This document shows, piece by piece, positions 36,224-45,810 of a stretch of 64,000 nt of DNA. The notes under the pieces are model-generated. The model had not been told where the DNA came from. It saw only the letters and a list, made by a program, of their open reading frames with translations, and did not search any database. How positions within the stretch are numbered: position 1 is the stretch's first letter; every line of letters starts with the position of its first letter. Source of the DNA: JAAYXS01 sp964550375 (GTDB lineage Bacteria > Planctomycetota > Phycisphaerae > UBA1845 > Fen-1342); NCBI GenBank assembly GCA_964550375.1, contig CAZJYX010000012.1, positions 43,532-107,531 of the forward strand, in the 5' to 3' direction. The position numbers and the translations under genes are program-made.

Positions 36224-37680
36224 TCGCCGCCCTGCGCGAGCGAATCCACGTATTGCAGAAGGGCCTCAAGAGCTTCCAGCGCGGCGTGCATCCGCCGCAC
36301 CGCAAGGCTTACACCGAGCACCGCCCGATCGAGCTCTTCGTCCCTGCCAAGGACCTCGTCATTCCTATGGCCCAGAGCCTCGGCGCCGCCTGCGAACCCA
36401 TCCACAAGCCGCGCACCGAGGTCAAGTACGGCGAGAAAATCGCGGACACCGACGCGTTCGTCTCGGCCCCGATTCATGCGCCGATCAACGGCGTCATCGG
36501 CGCCGGCACGATCGCCGTTCTGCCGAACGGGCGCCGCATGCCGGCCATTGGGCTCAAATTGCCGACCGAGGGGTCGCCCCTGCCGGACAACTTCCTGGCG
36601 AGCTTCCTCGATCGCAACTGGGACGGCGTCGAGCCGACCAGCTTCGATCCGGACGAGATCTGCCAGAAGATCAGGGCCGGCGGCCTGGTGGGGCAGGGCG
36701 GGGCCACCTTCCCGACGTTCATCAAGCTCAAGCGCAACTCGGCCCGCCCGATTGACACGATTCTGCTGAACGGGGCCGAGTGCGAGCCGTATCTCACGGC
36801 CGACCACCGCCTCATGCTCGAATGTCCGGAGGCGATAATCGTAGGCCTGCAACTGGCCATGCACGCCGCCGGCGCCCAGCGCGGCATCATCTGCATCGAG
36901 GAGAACAAGCCCGACGCGATTGAGGTCATGCGGAAAGTGGCCCGCGGACGGGCGGGCCTCGAACTGGCCGTCTGTGCCACGAAGTACCCCATGGGCGGCG
37001 AGCGCCAACTCATCCCCGCCGTGCTCGGCCGCACCGTCCCCAGTGCCCCCAAGGGCCTGCCGCTCGACGTCGGCGTCGTCGTCATCAACGTCGCCACCGC
37101 CCACAGCATTGCCCGCGCCGTCGTCCGCGACCTGCCCTTTACGCATCGTGTCGTCACCGTCACCGGCGGGGGCGCCCAGCGGCCCGGCAATTTCCTCGTA
37201 CCGCTCGGCACGCTCTTCGGAGATCTGCTCGAGCAGTGCGGCGTGGCGGACGACGCCGCCAAGGTCATCGCCGGCGGCCCGATGATGGGCCCGACCGTGC
37301 CGCACCTGGAAGTCTCCGTCGTCAAGGGTGTCAACGGCATCCTGATAATGTCGGACGCGGAGGTCGCCCACGGCAGCGAGAGTCCCTGCATCCGCTGCGG
37401 GCGCTGCATCGACAACTGCCCGCTCTATCTCTCACCGACCAAGCTGGCCCACGCCGTCAAGCATCGCGATATCGAAACCGCCGAACGCTACGACCTGATG
37501 GCCTGTTGCGAGTGCGGCTGCTGTTCGTTCGTCTGTCCGGCGAACATCCCGCTGCCGCAGTACATCCGCTCCGGCAAGAACCTGGCCCGCGTGCAGGCCG
37601 CGCAGAAGCGTGCCCAGGAGCAGGCCGAACAGGCCAAGGCCAAGGCCGCCGAGGCCCCGCCGGAGCCGGCCGCCAAGTGA
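36220..37680 (+). CDS. rnfC: Rnf complex subunit C
   Basis: The peripheral NADH/FMN-binding and iron-sulfur subunit of the ferredoxin:NAD+ oxidoreductase ion pump. The 486-residue protein has the HRKAYTEHRPIELF opening, a Gly-rich nucleotide region (GGLVGQGGATFPTFIKL), NGAECEPYLTADHRLML, and two 4Fe-4S cluster motifs: CIRCGRCIDNCP and CCECGCCSFVCP. The C-terminus is an Ala/Glu/Lys-rich tail, shorter than the long repeats of E. coli RsxC. The ATG at 36220 has GGAGGAG just upstream and overlaps the previous stop; the longer frame reaching 35737 is not coding. Confidence 0.96.
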   Translation: MIAALRERIHVLQKGLKSFQRGVHPPHRKAYTEHRPIELFVPAKDLVIPMAQSLGAACEPIHKPRTEVKYGEKIADTDAFVSAPIHAPINGVIGAGTIAVLPNGRRMPAIGLKLPTEGSPLPDNFLASFLDRNWDGVEPTSFDPDEICQKIRAGGLVGQGGATFPTFIKLKRNSARPIDTILLNGAECEPYLTADHRLMLECPEAIIVGLQLAMHAAGAQRGIICIEENKPDAIEVMRKVARGRAGLELAVCATKYPMGGERQLIPAVLGRTVPSAPKGLPLDVGVVVINVATAHSIARAVVRDLPFTHRVVTVTGGGAQRPGNFLVPLGTLFGDLLEQCGVADDAAKVIAGGPMMGPTVPHLEVSVVKGVNGILIMSDAEVAHGSESPCIRCGRCIDNCPLYLSPTKLAHAVKHRDIETAERYDLMACCECGCCSFVCPANIPLPQYIRSGKNLARVQAAQKRAQEQAEQAKAKAAEAPPEPAAK

Positions 37681-37711
37681 TCCCCCGCAGCGCACAGGAG
37701 CGATCCGACCG

Positions 37712-38740
37712 ATGAGTCAGGCAGACAGCATTCCTCCCGCCCAGGGCAGCGCGGACCAGCCCGGCAAGTCCGAGCCCAAGGTGTTTCACGTCAGCAGCGC
37801 GCCGCATCTCACCGAAGGGGCGACGACGCGGCGGATCATGTTCGAGGTCCTCGCCGCCATGCTGCCGATGTTCATTATCGCCGTCTACATGTTCGGCGGC
37901 TGGGCGCTGGCGCTGACCGTCGCCACCGTGGCCGGCTGCCTGGTAGCCGAGGCGGCCACCAACATGATCCGCGGCCGCGGCCAGGCCTCGCTCGGCGACG
38001 GCTCGGCCATTGTCACCGGCGTCATCCTCGCATTCTCGCTGCCGCCCTCACTGAACCCCTACATGGCGTTCATCGGCGGCGCCGTCGCGATACTCCTGGC
38101 CAAGGCCGTCTTCGGCGGCCTCGGTCAGAACCTGTTCAATCCCGCCATGGTTGGCCGGGCCTTCCTGATGGTCTGCTTCCCCGGCGCCATGGTGAATTTC
38201 GTGCCCACCCGGCTGATGGAAGCCGCCGGCGTGGACGCCACCACCATGGCCACGCCCCTGTACGCCGCCGCCCGACACCTGGCGGAACTGCCCAGCCAGT
38301 GGGAGTTGCTGATCGGCAACGTCGGCGGCTGCGTGGGCGAGACCTCGGCCCTGGCCGCCCTGGTCGGTGGGTTGTGGCTGGTGCTGCGGCGCGTCGCCGA
38401 CTGGCGCCAGCCGGTGGCCGTCCTGGGCTCGGTCGCCGTCTTCGCCGCCATCGCCCACTGGCTTGCCCCGGACAAGTACCAGGGCGTGCTCTACAACCTG
38501 AACAGTGGCGCGCTGATGTTCGGTGCGTTCTTCATCGCGACCGACTACGTCGGCGCCCCCGTGACGCCCAAAGGCCGCTGGATCTTCGGCATCGGCGTGG
38601 GCGTGCTCGTGATGGTTATCCGCCTGTTCGGGGCCTACCCCGAGGGCTTCATGTTTGCGATCCTGATCATGAACGCTCTGACCCCGCTGATCGAACGCTG
38701 GACGACGCCGACGCCGTTCGGCGGACACGTGGCGGCTTAA
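37712..38740 (+). CDS. rnfD: Rnf complex subunit D
   Basis: A 342-residue polytopic membrane subunit homologous to NqrB, carrying covalent FMN and part of the ion path. The HVSSAPHLTEGATTRRIMFEVL opening and nine or so hydrophobic helices are typical. The FMN-attachment threonine is expected at T211 in GCVGETSALA. CAGGAG stands 11 bases before ATG 37712. An upstream extension in this frame overlaps rnfC and is rejected. Confidence 0.95.
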   Translation: MSQADSIPPAQGSADQPGKSEPKVFHVSSAPHLTEGATTRRIMFEVLAAMLPMFIIAVYMFGGWALALTVATVAGCLVAEAATNMIRGRGQASLGDGSAIVTGVILAFSLPPSLNPYMAFIGGAVAILLAKAVFGGLGQNLFNPAMVGRAFLMVCFPGAMVNFVPTRLMEAAGVDATTMATPLYAAARHLAELPSQWELLIGNVGGCVGETSALAALVGGLWLVLRRVADWRQPVAVLGSVAVFAAIAHWLAPDKYQGVLYNLNSGALMFGAFFIATDYVGAPVTPKGRWIFGIGVGVLVMVIRLFGAYPEGFMFAILIMNALTPLIERWTTPTPFGGHVAA

Positions 38741-38762
38741 GAGCGCGGAAGAAGGTGCAGCC

Positions 38763-39320
38763 GTGAAGAAATTCGTGAGTGAATCCTGGCTCGTGCTGAC
38801 GATGGGCGTCGTGTTCGCCTGCCTGCTGGCGGCGACGCAGACCTCCCTGTCCGGCCGGATCGTGGAAAACCAGCAGCGGGCCTTGAACCAGGCCATCCTC
38901 GAGGTCGTGCCCGGCCTGGAGCGCACCGAGGAGCTGGTGATCGGCGGGAACCGCGTCTTCAAGTGTGCCGATGCCGCGGGTGAGCTGCTGGGCTGGGCCG
39001 TCGAGGCCTCCGGCGCCGGCTTCGTGGACAAGATTACGTTGGTGGCCGGCCTCTCGGCTGACGGCGAGCGCATCACGGGCGTGAAGGTGATAGATAACCT
39101 CGAGACGCCCGGTCTGGGGAACAAGATCGAGGGCCCCTGGGCGGCGCAGTGGCGCGACCGCGACGCCACGCGCTCGTTCTCCGTTACCAAGGCCACCCCC
39201 ACTGTTGATCAGAACGAAATCTCGGCCATTACCGGCGCAACGTACTCCAGCGTGTACGTCGCCAACATCGTTAACGACGTCATTACGCGCATCCGGCCGC
39301 TGCTCGCGGAGTACCGCTGA
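38763..39320 (+). CDS. rnfG: Rnf complex subunit G
   Basis: A 185-residue subunit with one N-terminal membrane helix and a periplasmic FMN-binding domain homologous to NqrC. The flavin attachment motif is TGAT at residues 157-160 (ITGATYSS) with T160 as the likely FMN-linked residue. LETPGLGNKI, seen in the middle, is also characteristic. It starts at GTG 38763 after AAGGTG, 22 bases after the rnfD stop. Confidence 0.94.
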   Translation: MKKFVSESWLVLTMGVVFACLLAATQTSLSGRIVENQQRALNQAILEVVPGLERTEELVIGGNRVFKCADAAGELLGWAVEASGAGFVDKITLVAGLSADGERITGVKVIDNLETPGLGNKIEGPWAAQWRDRDATRSFSVTKATPTVDQNEISAITGATYSSVYVANIVNDVITRIRPLLAEYR

Positions 39321-39359
39321 GCACGAACCCGCGACGCACCCCTACGGGAGTAGGCGAAT

Positions 39360-40013
39360 ATGGCAGACGAAAACGGCTCCAACCTGCGGCAGTTCAGGGA
39401 AGGCATTCTCGACAACAACCCGGTCTTGGTGCAGCTCCTGGGCATGTGTCCCGTGCTGGCCGTCACCAACTCGCTGGAAAACGCCCTGGTCATGGGCGCG
39501 GCGGCCACCTTCGTCGTGGTCATGTCCAACCTGATCACCAGCCTGCTGCGCCACCTGATCAAGCCGCATGTCCGCATCCTGATCTTCACCCTGACCATCG
39601 CCACCTTCGTGACCATCGCCGACATGGCGCTCAAGGCCTACATGTTCGAGGTCAGCAAGAAGCTGGGCGCCTTCGTGCCGCTGATCATCGTCAACTGCAT
39701 GATCATCTGCCGGGCCGAGGTCGTCGCCATCAAGAACGGCGTCGGCCGCTCGCTGGCGGACGCCTTCGGCATCGGCATCGGCTTCACCGTAGCCCTCGCC
39801 ATCCTGGGCGTCATTCGCGAGCTGATGGGTTCCGGCACGCTGACATTGCCGTGGGGCGCCCAGTCGTGGGTGCTCTTCCAACTGTCCGAGGGCTTCGAGC
39901 CGCATAAGTGGATCGTCATGGTCCTGCCACCCGGCGCGTTTCTCACGCTGGGCGTCGTGGTCGGAATAACTAACCAGATACGTGCCCGCCGCAAGCAGGG
40001 AGGTGCCGCATGA
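39360..40013 (+). CDS. rnfE: Rnf complex subunit E
   Basis: A 217-residue membrane subunit, homologous to NqrD and to RnfA. It begins FREGILDNNPVLVQLLGMCPVLAVTNS, the conserved opening of the family, and has six hydrophobic helices with Cys residues (LLGMCP and NCMIICRAE) that in the pair RnfA/RnfE ligate an intramembrane iron-sulfur centre. The stop overlaps the rnfA start by four bases (ATGA). Confidence 0.95.
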   Translation: MADENGSNLRQFREGILDNNPVLVQLLGMCPVLAVTNSLENALVMGAAATFVVVMSNLITSLLRHLIKPHVRILIFTLTIATFVTIADMALKAYMFEVSKKLGAFVPLIIVNCMIICRAEVVAIKNGVGRSLADAFGIGIGFTVALAILGVIRELMGSGTLTLPWGAQSWVLFQLSEGFEPHKWIVMVLPPGAFLTLGVVVGITNQIRARRKQGGAA

Positions 40014-40633
40014 GTATCGGTGCCCTGATCGGAATCTTCCTCGGCGTTGCCCTGGTCAACAACCTCGTCCTGGCCGGCTTCCTCGGCATCTGCCCGTTCC
40101 TCGGCGTCTCCCGCAAGGTGGACATGGCCTTCGGCATGGGCTGCGCCGTCACCTTCGTCATCACCGTCTCCGGCGTCGTCACCTGGCTCATCGTGCACGG
40201 CCTGCTGGCCCCGATCGGCAGCGCCATCTTCGGCCCCGAACACGCCGGCGCCCTGTTCTTCCTCAAGTACGTCGCCTTCATCATGGTCATCGCCTCCATG
40301 GTCCAGCTCGTCGAGATGTACCTGCGGAAGTTCTTCCCCCCGCTCTATACCGCCTTCGGCGTCTTCCTGCCCTTGATCACGACCAACTGCGCCATCCTGG
40401 GCACCTGCCTCTACATCGACATGAAACCCGAAACCCAGTACCTGCTGAACGCGGCCGTGTACGCCTTCGGCGGCGGCATCGGCTTCACCCTGGCCATCAC
40501 GATCATGGCCGGCATCCGCGAGCACATCCGCTTCTCCGACGTGCCCAAGGCTTTCCAGGGCGCCGGGATCACACTGCTCGTGGCCGGCATCCTCGCACTG
40601 GCGTTCTCAGGCTTCGCCGGAATCGGCAAGTAG
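40010..40633 (+). CDS. rnfA: Rnf complex subunit A
   Basis: A 207-residue six-helix membrane subunit, homologous to NqrE, pseudo-symmetrical to RnfE. Conserved stretches are NNLVLAGFLGICPFLGVSRK and TTNCAILGTCLY, both containing the Cys residues expected to bind the shared iron-sulfur centre. It is translationally coupled to rnfE and followed 16 bases later by rnfB. Confidence 0.95.
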   Translation: MSIGALIGIFLGVALVNNLVLAGFLGICPFLGVSRKVDMAFGMGCAVTFVITVSGVVTWLIVHGLLAPIGSAIFGPEHAGALFFLKYVAFIMVIASMVQLVEMYLRKFFPPLYTAFGVFLPLITTNCAILGTCLYIDMKPETQYLLNAAVYAFGGGIGFTLAITIMAGIREHIRFSDVPKAFQGAGITLLVAGILALAFSGFAGIGK

Positions 40634-40649
40634 TACCGCGGAGGTCATC

Positions 40650-41528
40650 ATGGCCGTCATCCTGACCATCATCTGGGCCGGCATCGTCCTGTTCATCCTT
40701 ACGCTCTTCTTCGCCACCCTGCTGGGCATCGCCAAGGAGAAGCTCCGCGTCGCCGAGGATCCGCGCATCCCCGCCGTCGTTGATGCCCTCCCGGCCGCCA
40801 ACTGCGGCGGCTGCGGCTTCGCCGGCTGCGCCGACTTCGCCAAGGCCGTCGTCGAGAGCCGCGCCCCCTGCGACGGCTGCCCCGTCGGCGGCTCCAAGAC
40901 CGCCGCCAAGGTGGCCGAAATCCTCGGCGTTGAGGTCGTCGAGACGTTTCCCTACCGCCCGGTCATCCACTGCGCCGCCCGCACCGAAGACAAGCTCGGC
41001 GTCGTCCCCTACGACGGCGTCCAGACTTGCAGCGAGGCCCACATCGTCGGCGTTACCCAGGCCTGCACCTACGGCTGCCTGGGCTACGGCGACTGCGCCG
41101 GAGCCTGCACCTTCGACGCCCTGCACATGGTCGCCGGCAAGCCGGTCGTCAACTACGACAAGTGCACCGGCTGCGGCGCCTGCGTGAAGGCCTGTCCGCG
41201 CAACATAATCGAGCAGATCCCCTTCAAGCAGGAGCAGATGCTGGTCGTCGCCTGTGCCAACAAGGAGCCCGCCCGCGAAGTCAAGAAGGTCTGCAGGGTC
41301 GGCTGCGTCGGCTGCAAGGCCTGCCAGCGCATCTTCGCCGACCTGTTCAACGTCACCGACAACCTGGCCTACATGAACTACGACAAGTACACCGCCGAGT
41401 TGGGCGATGCGGAGTTCGAGCCCGTCCTGGCCAAGTGCCCGGCCAAGGCGCTCGTCTACTTCGGCAAGCCCAAGCCCGAATACGCCCGGCAACTCGCCGC
41501 CGAGGACGAAGCCGCCACCCCAGTGTAA
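40650..41528 (+). CDS. rnfB: Rnf complex subunit B
   Basis: The ferredoxin-accepting subunit, 292 residues. One N-terminal helix anchors it; the 4Fe-4S domain follows with NCGGCGFAGCADF and CDGCPVGG. A ferredoxin-like region carries CTYGCLGYGDCAGAC and CTGCGACVKACP, and a further C-rich stretch (CRVGCVGCKACQRIF) may hold another cluster. This arrangement matches RnfB of acetogens and other anaerobes. GGAGG precedes the ATG. It ends the rnf operon and converges with nrnA after 15 bases. Confidence 0.95.
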   Translation: MAVILTIIWAGIVLFILTLFFATLLGIAKEKLRVAEDPRIPAVVDALPAANCGGCGFAGCADFAKAVVESRAPCDGCPVGGSKTAAKVAEILGVEVVETFPYRPVIHCAARTEDKLGVVPYDGVQTCSEAHIVGVTQACTYGCLGYGDCAGACTFDALHMVAGKPVVNYDKCTGCGACVKACPRNIIEQIPFKQEQMLVVACANKEPAREVKKVCRVGCVGCKACQRIFADLFNVTDNLAYMNYDKYTAELGDAEFEPVLAKCPAKALVYFGKPKPEYARQLAAEDEAATPV

Positions 41529-41543
41529 CGCCGCTGGTCCAGA

Positions 41544-42563
41544 CTACTCCGCCGACAGCCGCGCCAGGTACGCTTCCGCCGCCGCCACGACGCGCTGCAC
41601 GACCTCCGGCAGCTTGCCCTCCACCCGCGCCCCCGCGCTGGTATGGTGACCGCCCCCGCCGAACTGCTGCGACAACTCCAGCACGGACAGCCCGCGTTCG
41701 CCCCGGAAGTTCATGCGCACCATGCCGGGATCACCCTCGGTAAACAGAATCGCTATCGAGATGTTCTCCACGGAACGCGGCACCTCGACCTGGTCATCGA
41801 TCGTCGCCGCGTTGCAGCCCGTCTCGCTGATCTCGTCATATGACGCCCAGCTCCACGCCAGCCGCCCGTCCGCGCTTACCTGCGTGTTGGCATAGATCAC
41901 CTTCAGCAGCGCGAACTCCTCCCGACTCTGGCTGCGGTGCATCTGCTCGCACACGTCGCGAATCGCCGCTCCCGCCAGTGCCAACTCATGCCCCACCCGC
42001 AGGCCCTCGGCCGTCGTGTTCGACAGCGAGAAACCCTGCGTGTCCGTGTGAATGCCCGCATACAGCAACGTCGCGATCGTCGGCGTGATCTGGCACCCCA
42101 GCGCCCGCAGCAACTCGTAAACCAGCTCCGACGTGCTGCTGGCATCGCCGACCACCCAGTTCCATCGCCCGAAACCCGGGTTCGACGCGTGATGGTCAAT
42201 GTTCAGCACCGGCACCCCCGGCAGCGCCTCCAGCTTGCCCGGCACATTCACCCGCCGCTCCTTGGCCGTATCCAGCACCACCGCCAAGTCGCAGCCCCGC
42301 AGCTCCTCCTCGCTCGCCGCCCGCAGCCCGCCGTGCCGAACCAGGTGGCTCATCCGCCGCGAGACCGTCCCCTCCGGCAAGACCGCACACGGCGTCTTGC
42401 CTAGTTCCGGCAACGCCAGCCACAGCGCCCCAATCGCCGCCACGCAGTCCGCGTCCGGCGTCACATGCCCGATCAGCGCAATCCTGGAAGCCTCCCGGAT
42501 GGCGGCACACAGTTCACCGGGCACGGCCCGGAGAGACCCGCCGGAACTATCAATCGCCTTCAT
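41544..42563 (-). CDS. nrnA: DHH-family nanoRNase / PAP phosphatase (NrnA-like)
   Basis: A 339-residue DHH/DHHA1 phosphoesterase that degrades very short RNA oligonucleotides and often 3'-phosphoadenosine 5'-phosphate. Metal-binding motifs are seen as HVTPDAD (H33-D39), D98 in VVLDTA, and DHH at 123-125. The C-terminal DHHA1 domain has FGGGGHHTSAGA, the substrate-binding GGGH motif. ATG 42563 with GAAGG upstream is chosen; the extension to 42671 is Gly/Arg-rich and unlikely. Confidence 0.9.
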   Translation of the reverse strand: MKAIDSSGGSLRAVPGELCAAIREASRIALIGHVTPDADCVAAIGALWLALPELGKTPCAVLPEGTVSRRMSHLVRHGGLRAASEEELRGCDLAVVLDTAKERRVNVPGKLEALPGVPVLNIDHHASNPGFGRWNWVVGDASSTSELVYELLRALGCQITPTIATLLYAGIHTDTQGFSLSNTTAEGLRVGHELALAGAAIRDVCEQMHRSQSREEFALLKVIYANTQVSADGRLAWSWASYDEISETGCNAATIDDQVEVPRSVENISIAILFTEGDPGMVRMNFRGERGLSVLELSQQFGGGGHHTSAGARVEGKLPEVVQRVVAAAEAYLARLSAE

Positions 42564-42736
42564 TAGGCAACCTTCGGAACCAACCAGCCCACCACCAACG
42601 TCCACTTCACCACCTCCAAACCAGCGCCGCCGCCGCCCGAAACCGCCAGTCTCGCCGAACCGCCCGGTCACTGCAACCGCGTGTTCTCGCTGCCCGACTT
42701 ATCGGGTGGAACGCCGACCTCCTCACGCCGGGCCGC

Positions 42737-44365
42737 TCAGAAGATGAAGTCCGTGGACAGGAACTTCGAATGCCGCTCCGTCACGATCCGCGAGATGATC
42801 TCCTCGTTCACTTCCCCCGTCTTCGCCGCCACCAGGCTGCGAATGGAGAAGACCCGCAGTGCATCAGTCGTCGACAGCGTCCCCTCCGCCGAGTCCTTCC
42901 GACCCGTGAACGGGAACGTGTCCGGCCCCCGCTGGCACTGGCTGTTGATGTTCACCCGGCAAACCTGGTTCACCAGCACGTCGATCAACCGACTCAGACG
43001 CCGCGGATCCCGGCCAAACAGGGCCGCCTGCTGCCCGTACGGGCACGCAGTAACCCAGTCAATCACGACCTGGTCATCTTCGAACGGCACGATCGGCAAC
43101 ACCGGCCCGAACTGCTCGACCTGGCAGACCCGCATCTCCGGCCTCGCCGGATAAAGGACCGCCGGATAGTACAGCGTGTGGTCGATTGTCCCGCCGCCAC
43201 CGTTGATCACGCGCGCCCCGCCCGCGACAGCCTCGTCAACCAGCTCCTTGAGCCACTGTGGCTTGCCCTCCTCCGGCAACGGCGTGATCTTCACCCCCTC
43301 CTCCCAGGGCATACCGACCGACAGTTGCTCGACCGCCGCACTCACGCGCCGACAGAACTCCGCCGCCACGCTCTCGTGGCAGAACACGATCTTGACCGCC
43401 GTGCAGCGCTGACCGTTGTACGAGAACGCCCCCAGCACGCACTCGCGCGCCGCCGTGTCGAGGTCGGCATCCGGCAGAATCACCGCCGGGTTCTTGGCCT
43501 CCAGCCCCAGCACGCTGCGCAAGCGGTTAGGCCGCGGGTGCTGGTGCTTCAGCAGCGCCGCGACCTTCGCCGACCCGATGAACGCCAGCACGTCAATCCG
43601 CCCACTGCTCACCAGCGGACCAACCACCACCGGACCCTCCCCGTAAACCGTGTTGACCACGCCCGGCGGAAACGAGGCCGCAAACGCCTCCAAGAGCGGC
43701 GCATGCAGCAACACGCCGTACTTCGGCGGCTTGAATATCACCGTGTTGCCCATGATCAACGCCGGAATCAGCGTCGTGAGCGTCTCGTTCAGCGGGTAGT
43801 TGTACGGCCCCATGCACAGCACCACGCCCAGCGGGCTGCGCCGAACCTGGGCCAGGAATCCCGGCTCAACGACAAACCGCGAGCTGATGCGGTCCAGGTC
43901 CTTCAGTGCCGCCACCGTGGCCCGCACGTAGTCGACCGTCCGGTCAAACTCGTTGGCCGCGTCCGCTAACGTCTTGCCAATCTCCCACATCAGCAGCCGC
44001 ACAACCGGCTCACGCACCGCCTGCATCCGCGGTATGAACGCCTCCAGACAGTGGATCCGCTCCGCCACCGACATCGTCGGCCATGCGCCCCCGCCCCGCC
44101 CATACGCCCGGCAGGCTGCCTCCAACGCCTGCTGCGACTCCGCCTCAGTCATCAGCGGGTAGCGCCCCAGTGCCACCGCCGTAACCTGCTCGCCCGCGCG
44201 CACGCACACCGGCGAACGCACCTCCTGCGTCGGACCGGTCCAGCGCGATACCCGCCCATTGATCAGGTAGTTCAGCCCCTCGTCTGATGGAGCGATGCGG
44301 AACTCAGCCGGGACAGCGCTCTCCGCCGGAAACACGTCCGCCGGCCTGCCTACGTTCGTCGCCAT
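42737..44365 (-). CDS. gapN: NADP-dependent glyceraldehyde-3-phosphate dehydrogenase (GapN-type ALDH)
   Basis: A 542-residue aldehyde dehydrogenase most like non-phosphorylating GapN of the plant/eukaryotic-like group, which oxidises glyceraldehyde-3-phosphate to 3-phosphoglycerate with NADP+. Catalytic residues are N189 (GPYNYPLN), K212 (FKPPKYG), E289 (LGLEAKNP) and C321 (YNGQRCTAVK). The QCQRGPDTFPFTGRKDSAEGTL stretch is characteristic of GapN. GGGAG lies 7 bases before ATG 44365. The substrate is inferred from this resemblance; another aldehyde is possible. The gene is 173 bases upstream of nrnA on the same strand. Confidence 0.88.
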   Translation of the reverse strand: MATNVGRPADVFPAESAVPAEFRIAPSDEGLNYLINGRVSRWTGPTQEVRSPVCVRAGEQVTAVALGRYPLMTEAESQQALEAACRAYGRGGGAWPTMSVAERIHCLEAFIPRMQAVREPVVRLLMWEIGKTLADAANEFDRTVDYVRATVAALKDLDRISSRFVVEPGFLAQVRRSPLGVVLCMGPYNYPLNETLTTLIPALIMGNTVIFKPPKYGVLLHAPLLEAFAASFPPGVVNTVYGEGPVVVGPLVSSGRIDVLAFIGSAKVAALLKHQHPRPNRLRSVLGLEAKNPAVILPDADLDTAARECVLGAFSYNGQRCTAVKIVFCHESVAAEFCRRVSAAVEQLSVGMPWEEGVKITPLPEEGKPQWLKELVDEAVAGGARVINGGGGTIDHTLYYPAVLYPARPEMRVCQVEQFGPVLPIVPFEDDQVVIDWVTACPYGQQAALFGRDPRRLSRLIDVLVNQVCRVNINSQCQRGPDTFPFTGRKDSAEGTLSTTDALRVFSIRSLVAAKTGEVNEEIISRIVTERHSKFLSTDFIF

Positions 44366-44508
44366 GGCGATCTCCCGTTTCCAGGTACCAGGATACTGTC
44401 GCCGCCATTCTCCCACATGGCGAGAACAACAGCACGACCTTTCCCGATCATATCTAGCGGATTAGTGCTGTCTGCCCGCCAACGTCGTCTAGCGCGGGCC
44501 CGGATCCC

Positions 44509-45708
44509 CTAGCACGCCGCGCCGCCGGTCGCTTCCACCACCAGCAACGTGACATCATCGGCCGGGTGCAGCGAACCGGCCTTGTGGTCGAGGTGCTCGC
44601 GCACGGCGTCCACCAGCGCCGCCGCCGGCAACGCCGCCCAGCCACGCAGGGCCGGAGTGACCTCCGAGAGCTGCGCGCGACCCTTGGCCCCCTCCAGAAA
44701 ATCCTCTTCCGCCCCGTCGGTGAAGAATATGACCTTCTCGCCCGGGGCCAGCGTCAGGCGCGCCTCCTCGAACTCGCCGTCCAGGTCGGGCAGCCCCAGC
44801 AAGCCGCCGCTCACCTGAATCTGCTCGACCTCATCGCCCCCGCGCCATCGGAACGGGTACGGATGCCCGCCCCGCGACACCCGCAACTCACCCGTGCGCG
44901 TATCAAGAATCGCGTACACCGCCGTGATGAACTGGCAGTTCGGCAACTGCTGGCGCACCAGGCACGCGTGCAGCCGCGCCAGAACTTCCGGCGGACTGAC
45001 GACCGTGTACTCCGTACCCACCACCCGCTTGGGCTCCAACGCCTGCCGCAGGAACATCGTCAGCAGGCCCGCCGCCACCCCGTGCCCCATGGCGTCCGCC
45101 AGGAAGATCCCCACGTGGTGCTCGTCAATCCGGAACACATCGTAAATGTCGCCGCTGACCCAACTGGCCGGCCGATACAGAACGGCGAACTCGAACCCGG
45201 GCGGCTCCGGCAGCGCCCGCGGCAGAAAGTCGCGCTGCAACCGTCCGGCCAGCCGCATCTCCTGGTCGATCTCGCTGAAATAGCGGTTGAGCTGATCCCC
45301 CAGTCGGTGCATGTGTTCCAGCTCGCGCTCAAAGCGCTGCACCAGCGGCACGTACATGGTCAACGTCTTCAGCCGGCCGGCCAACTCCTCCAGCGGCGTA
45401 TCCACCGCGACCCAGTCCACCAGCGGACCACCGGCCCAGCGCAGCTTATCGGACGCTCCACACACCAGCGTGGCCACGTTCCTATCCACCAGACGCTGCA
45501 ACAGATCCGCCGCCTCCCCCAGCCCACGCTCATCAGTCGTGTCAGCCACGACTACCGCGATGTCGGGCGTCTCCCCCTCCTGCTCCGTCACCGCCAACTG
45601 CAGGTCCCGGTGCTGAACCGCTACCCCGGTCTGCGCCAAGCGGGCGCTGAGTTGGGCGGCTTCGTCCTCACCCGGCTCATAGACGACCACTCGCGGAAGT
45701 CCGCTCAT
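44509..45708 (-). CDS. SpoIIE-type PP2C protein phosphatase with receiver-like N-terminus
   Basis: A 399-residue signalling protein. The first ~120 residues resemble a degenerate response-regulator receiver (PRVVVYEPGEDEAAQLSARL), then a coiled-coil linker (VQRFERELEHMHRLGDQLN), then a SpoIIE/PP2C-type serine phosphatase with the metal-binding region PASWVSGDIYDVF, ADAMGHGVAA and FFTDGAEE. Such proteins dephosphorylate anti-sigma-factor antagonists in partner-switching systems. No sigma factor or anti-sigma gene is adjacent, so the target is not visible. There is no strong Shine-Dalgarno before ATG 45708. Confidence 0.87.
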   Translation of the reverse strand: MSGLPRVVVYEPGEDEAAQLSARLAQTGVAVQHRDLQLAVTEQEGETPDIAVVVADTTDERGLGEAADLLQRLVDRNVATLVCGASDKLRWAGGPLVDWVAVDTPLEELAGRLKTLTMYVPLVQRFERELEHMHRLGDQLNRYFSEIDQEMRLAGRLQRDFLPRALPEPPGFEFAVLYRPASWVSGDIYDVFRIDEHHVGIFLADAMGHGVAAGLLTMFLRQALEPKRVVGTEYTVVSPPEVLARLHACLVRQQLPNCQFITAVYAILDTRTGELRVSRGGHPYPFRWRGGDEVEQIQVSGGLLGLPDLDGEFEEARLTLAPGEKVIFFTDGAEEDFLEGAKGRAQLSEVTPALRGWAALPAAALVDAVREHLDHKAGSLHPADDVTLLVVEATGGAAC

Positions 45709-45810
45709 ATGCTGCTGTACGCTCTCTGTATGGCGGCACGCTCCGCTCGCCGGCGCGCGCATACTGCTCGCTCGCGAAGGGAGACTCCCGCTAACGACCC
45801 CTTCGACGGC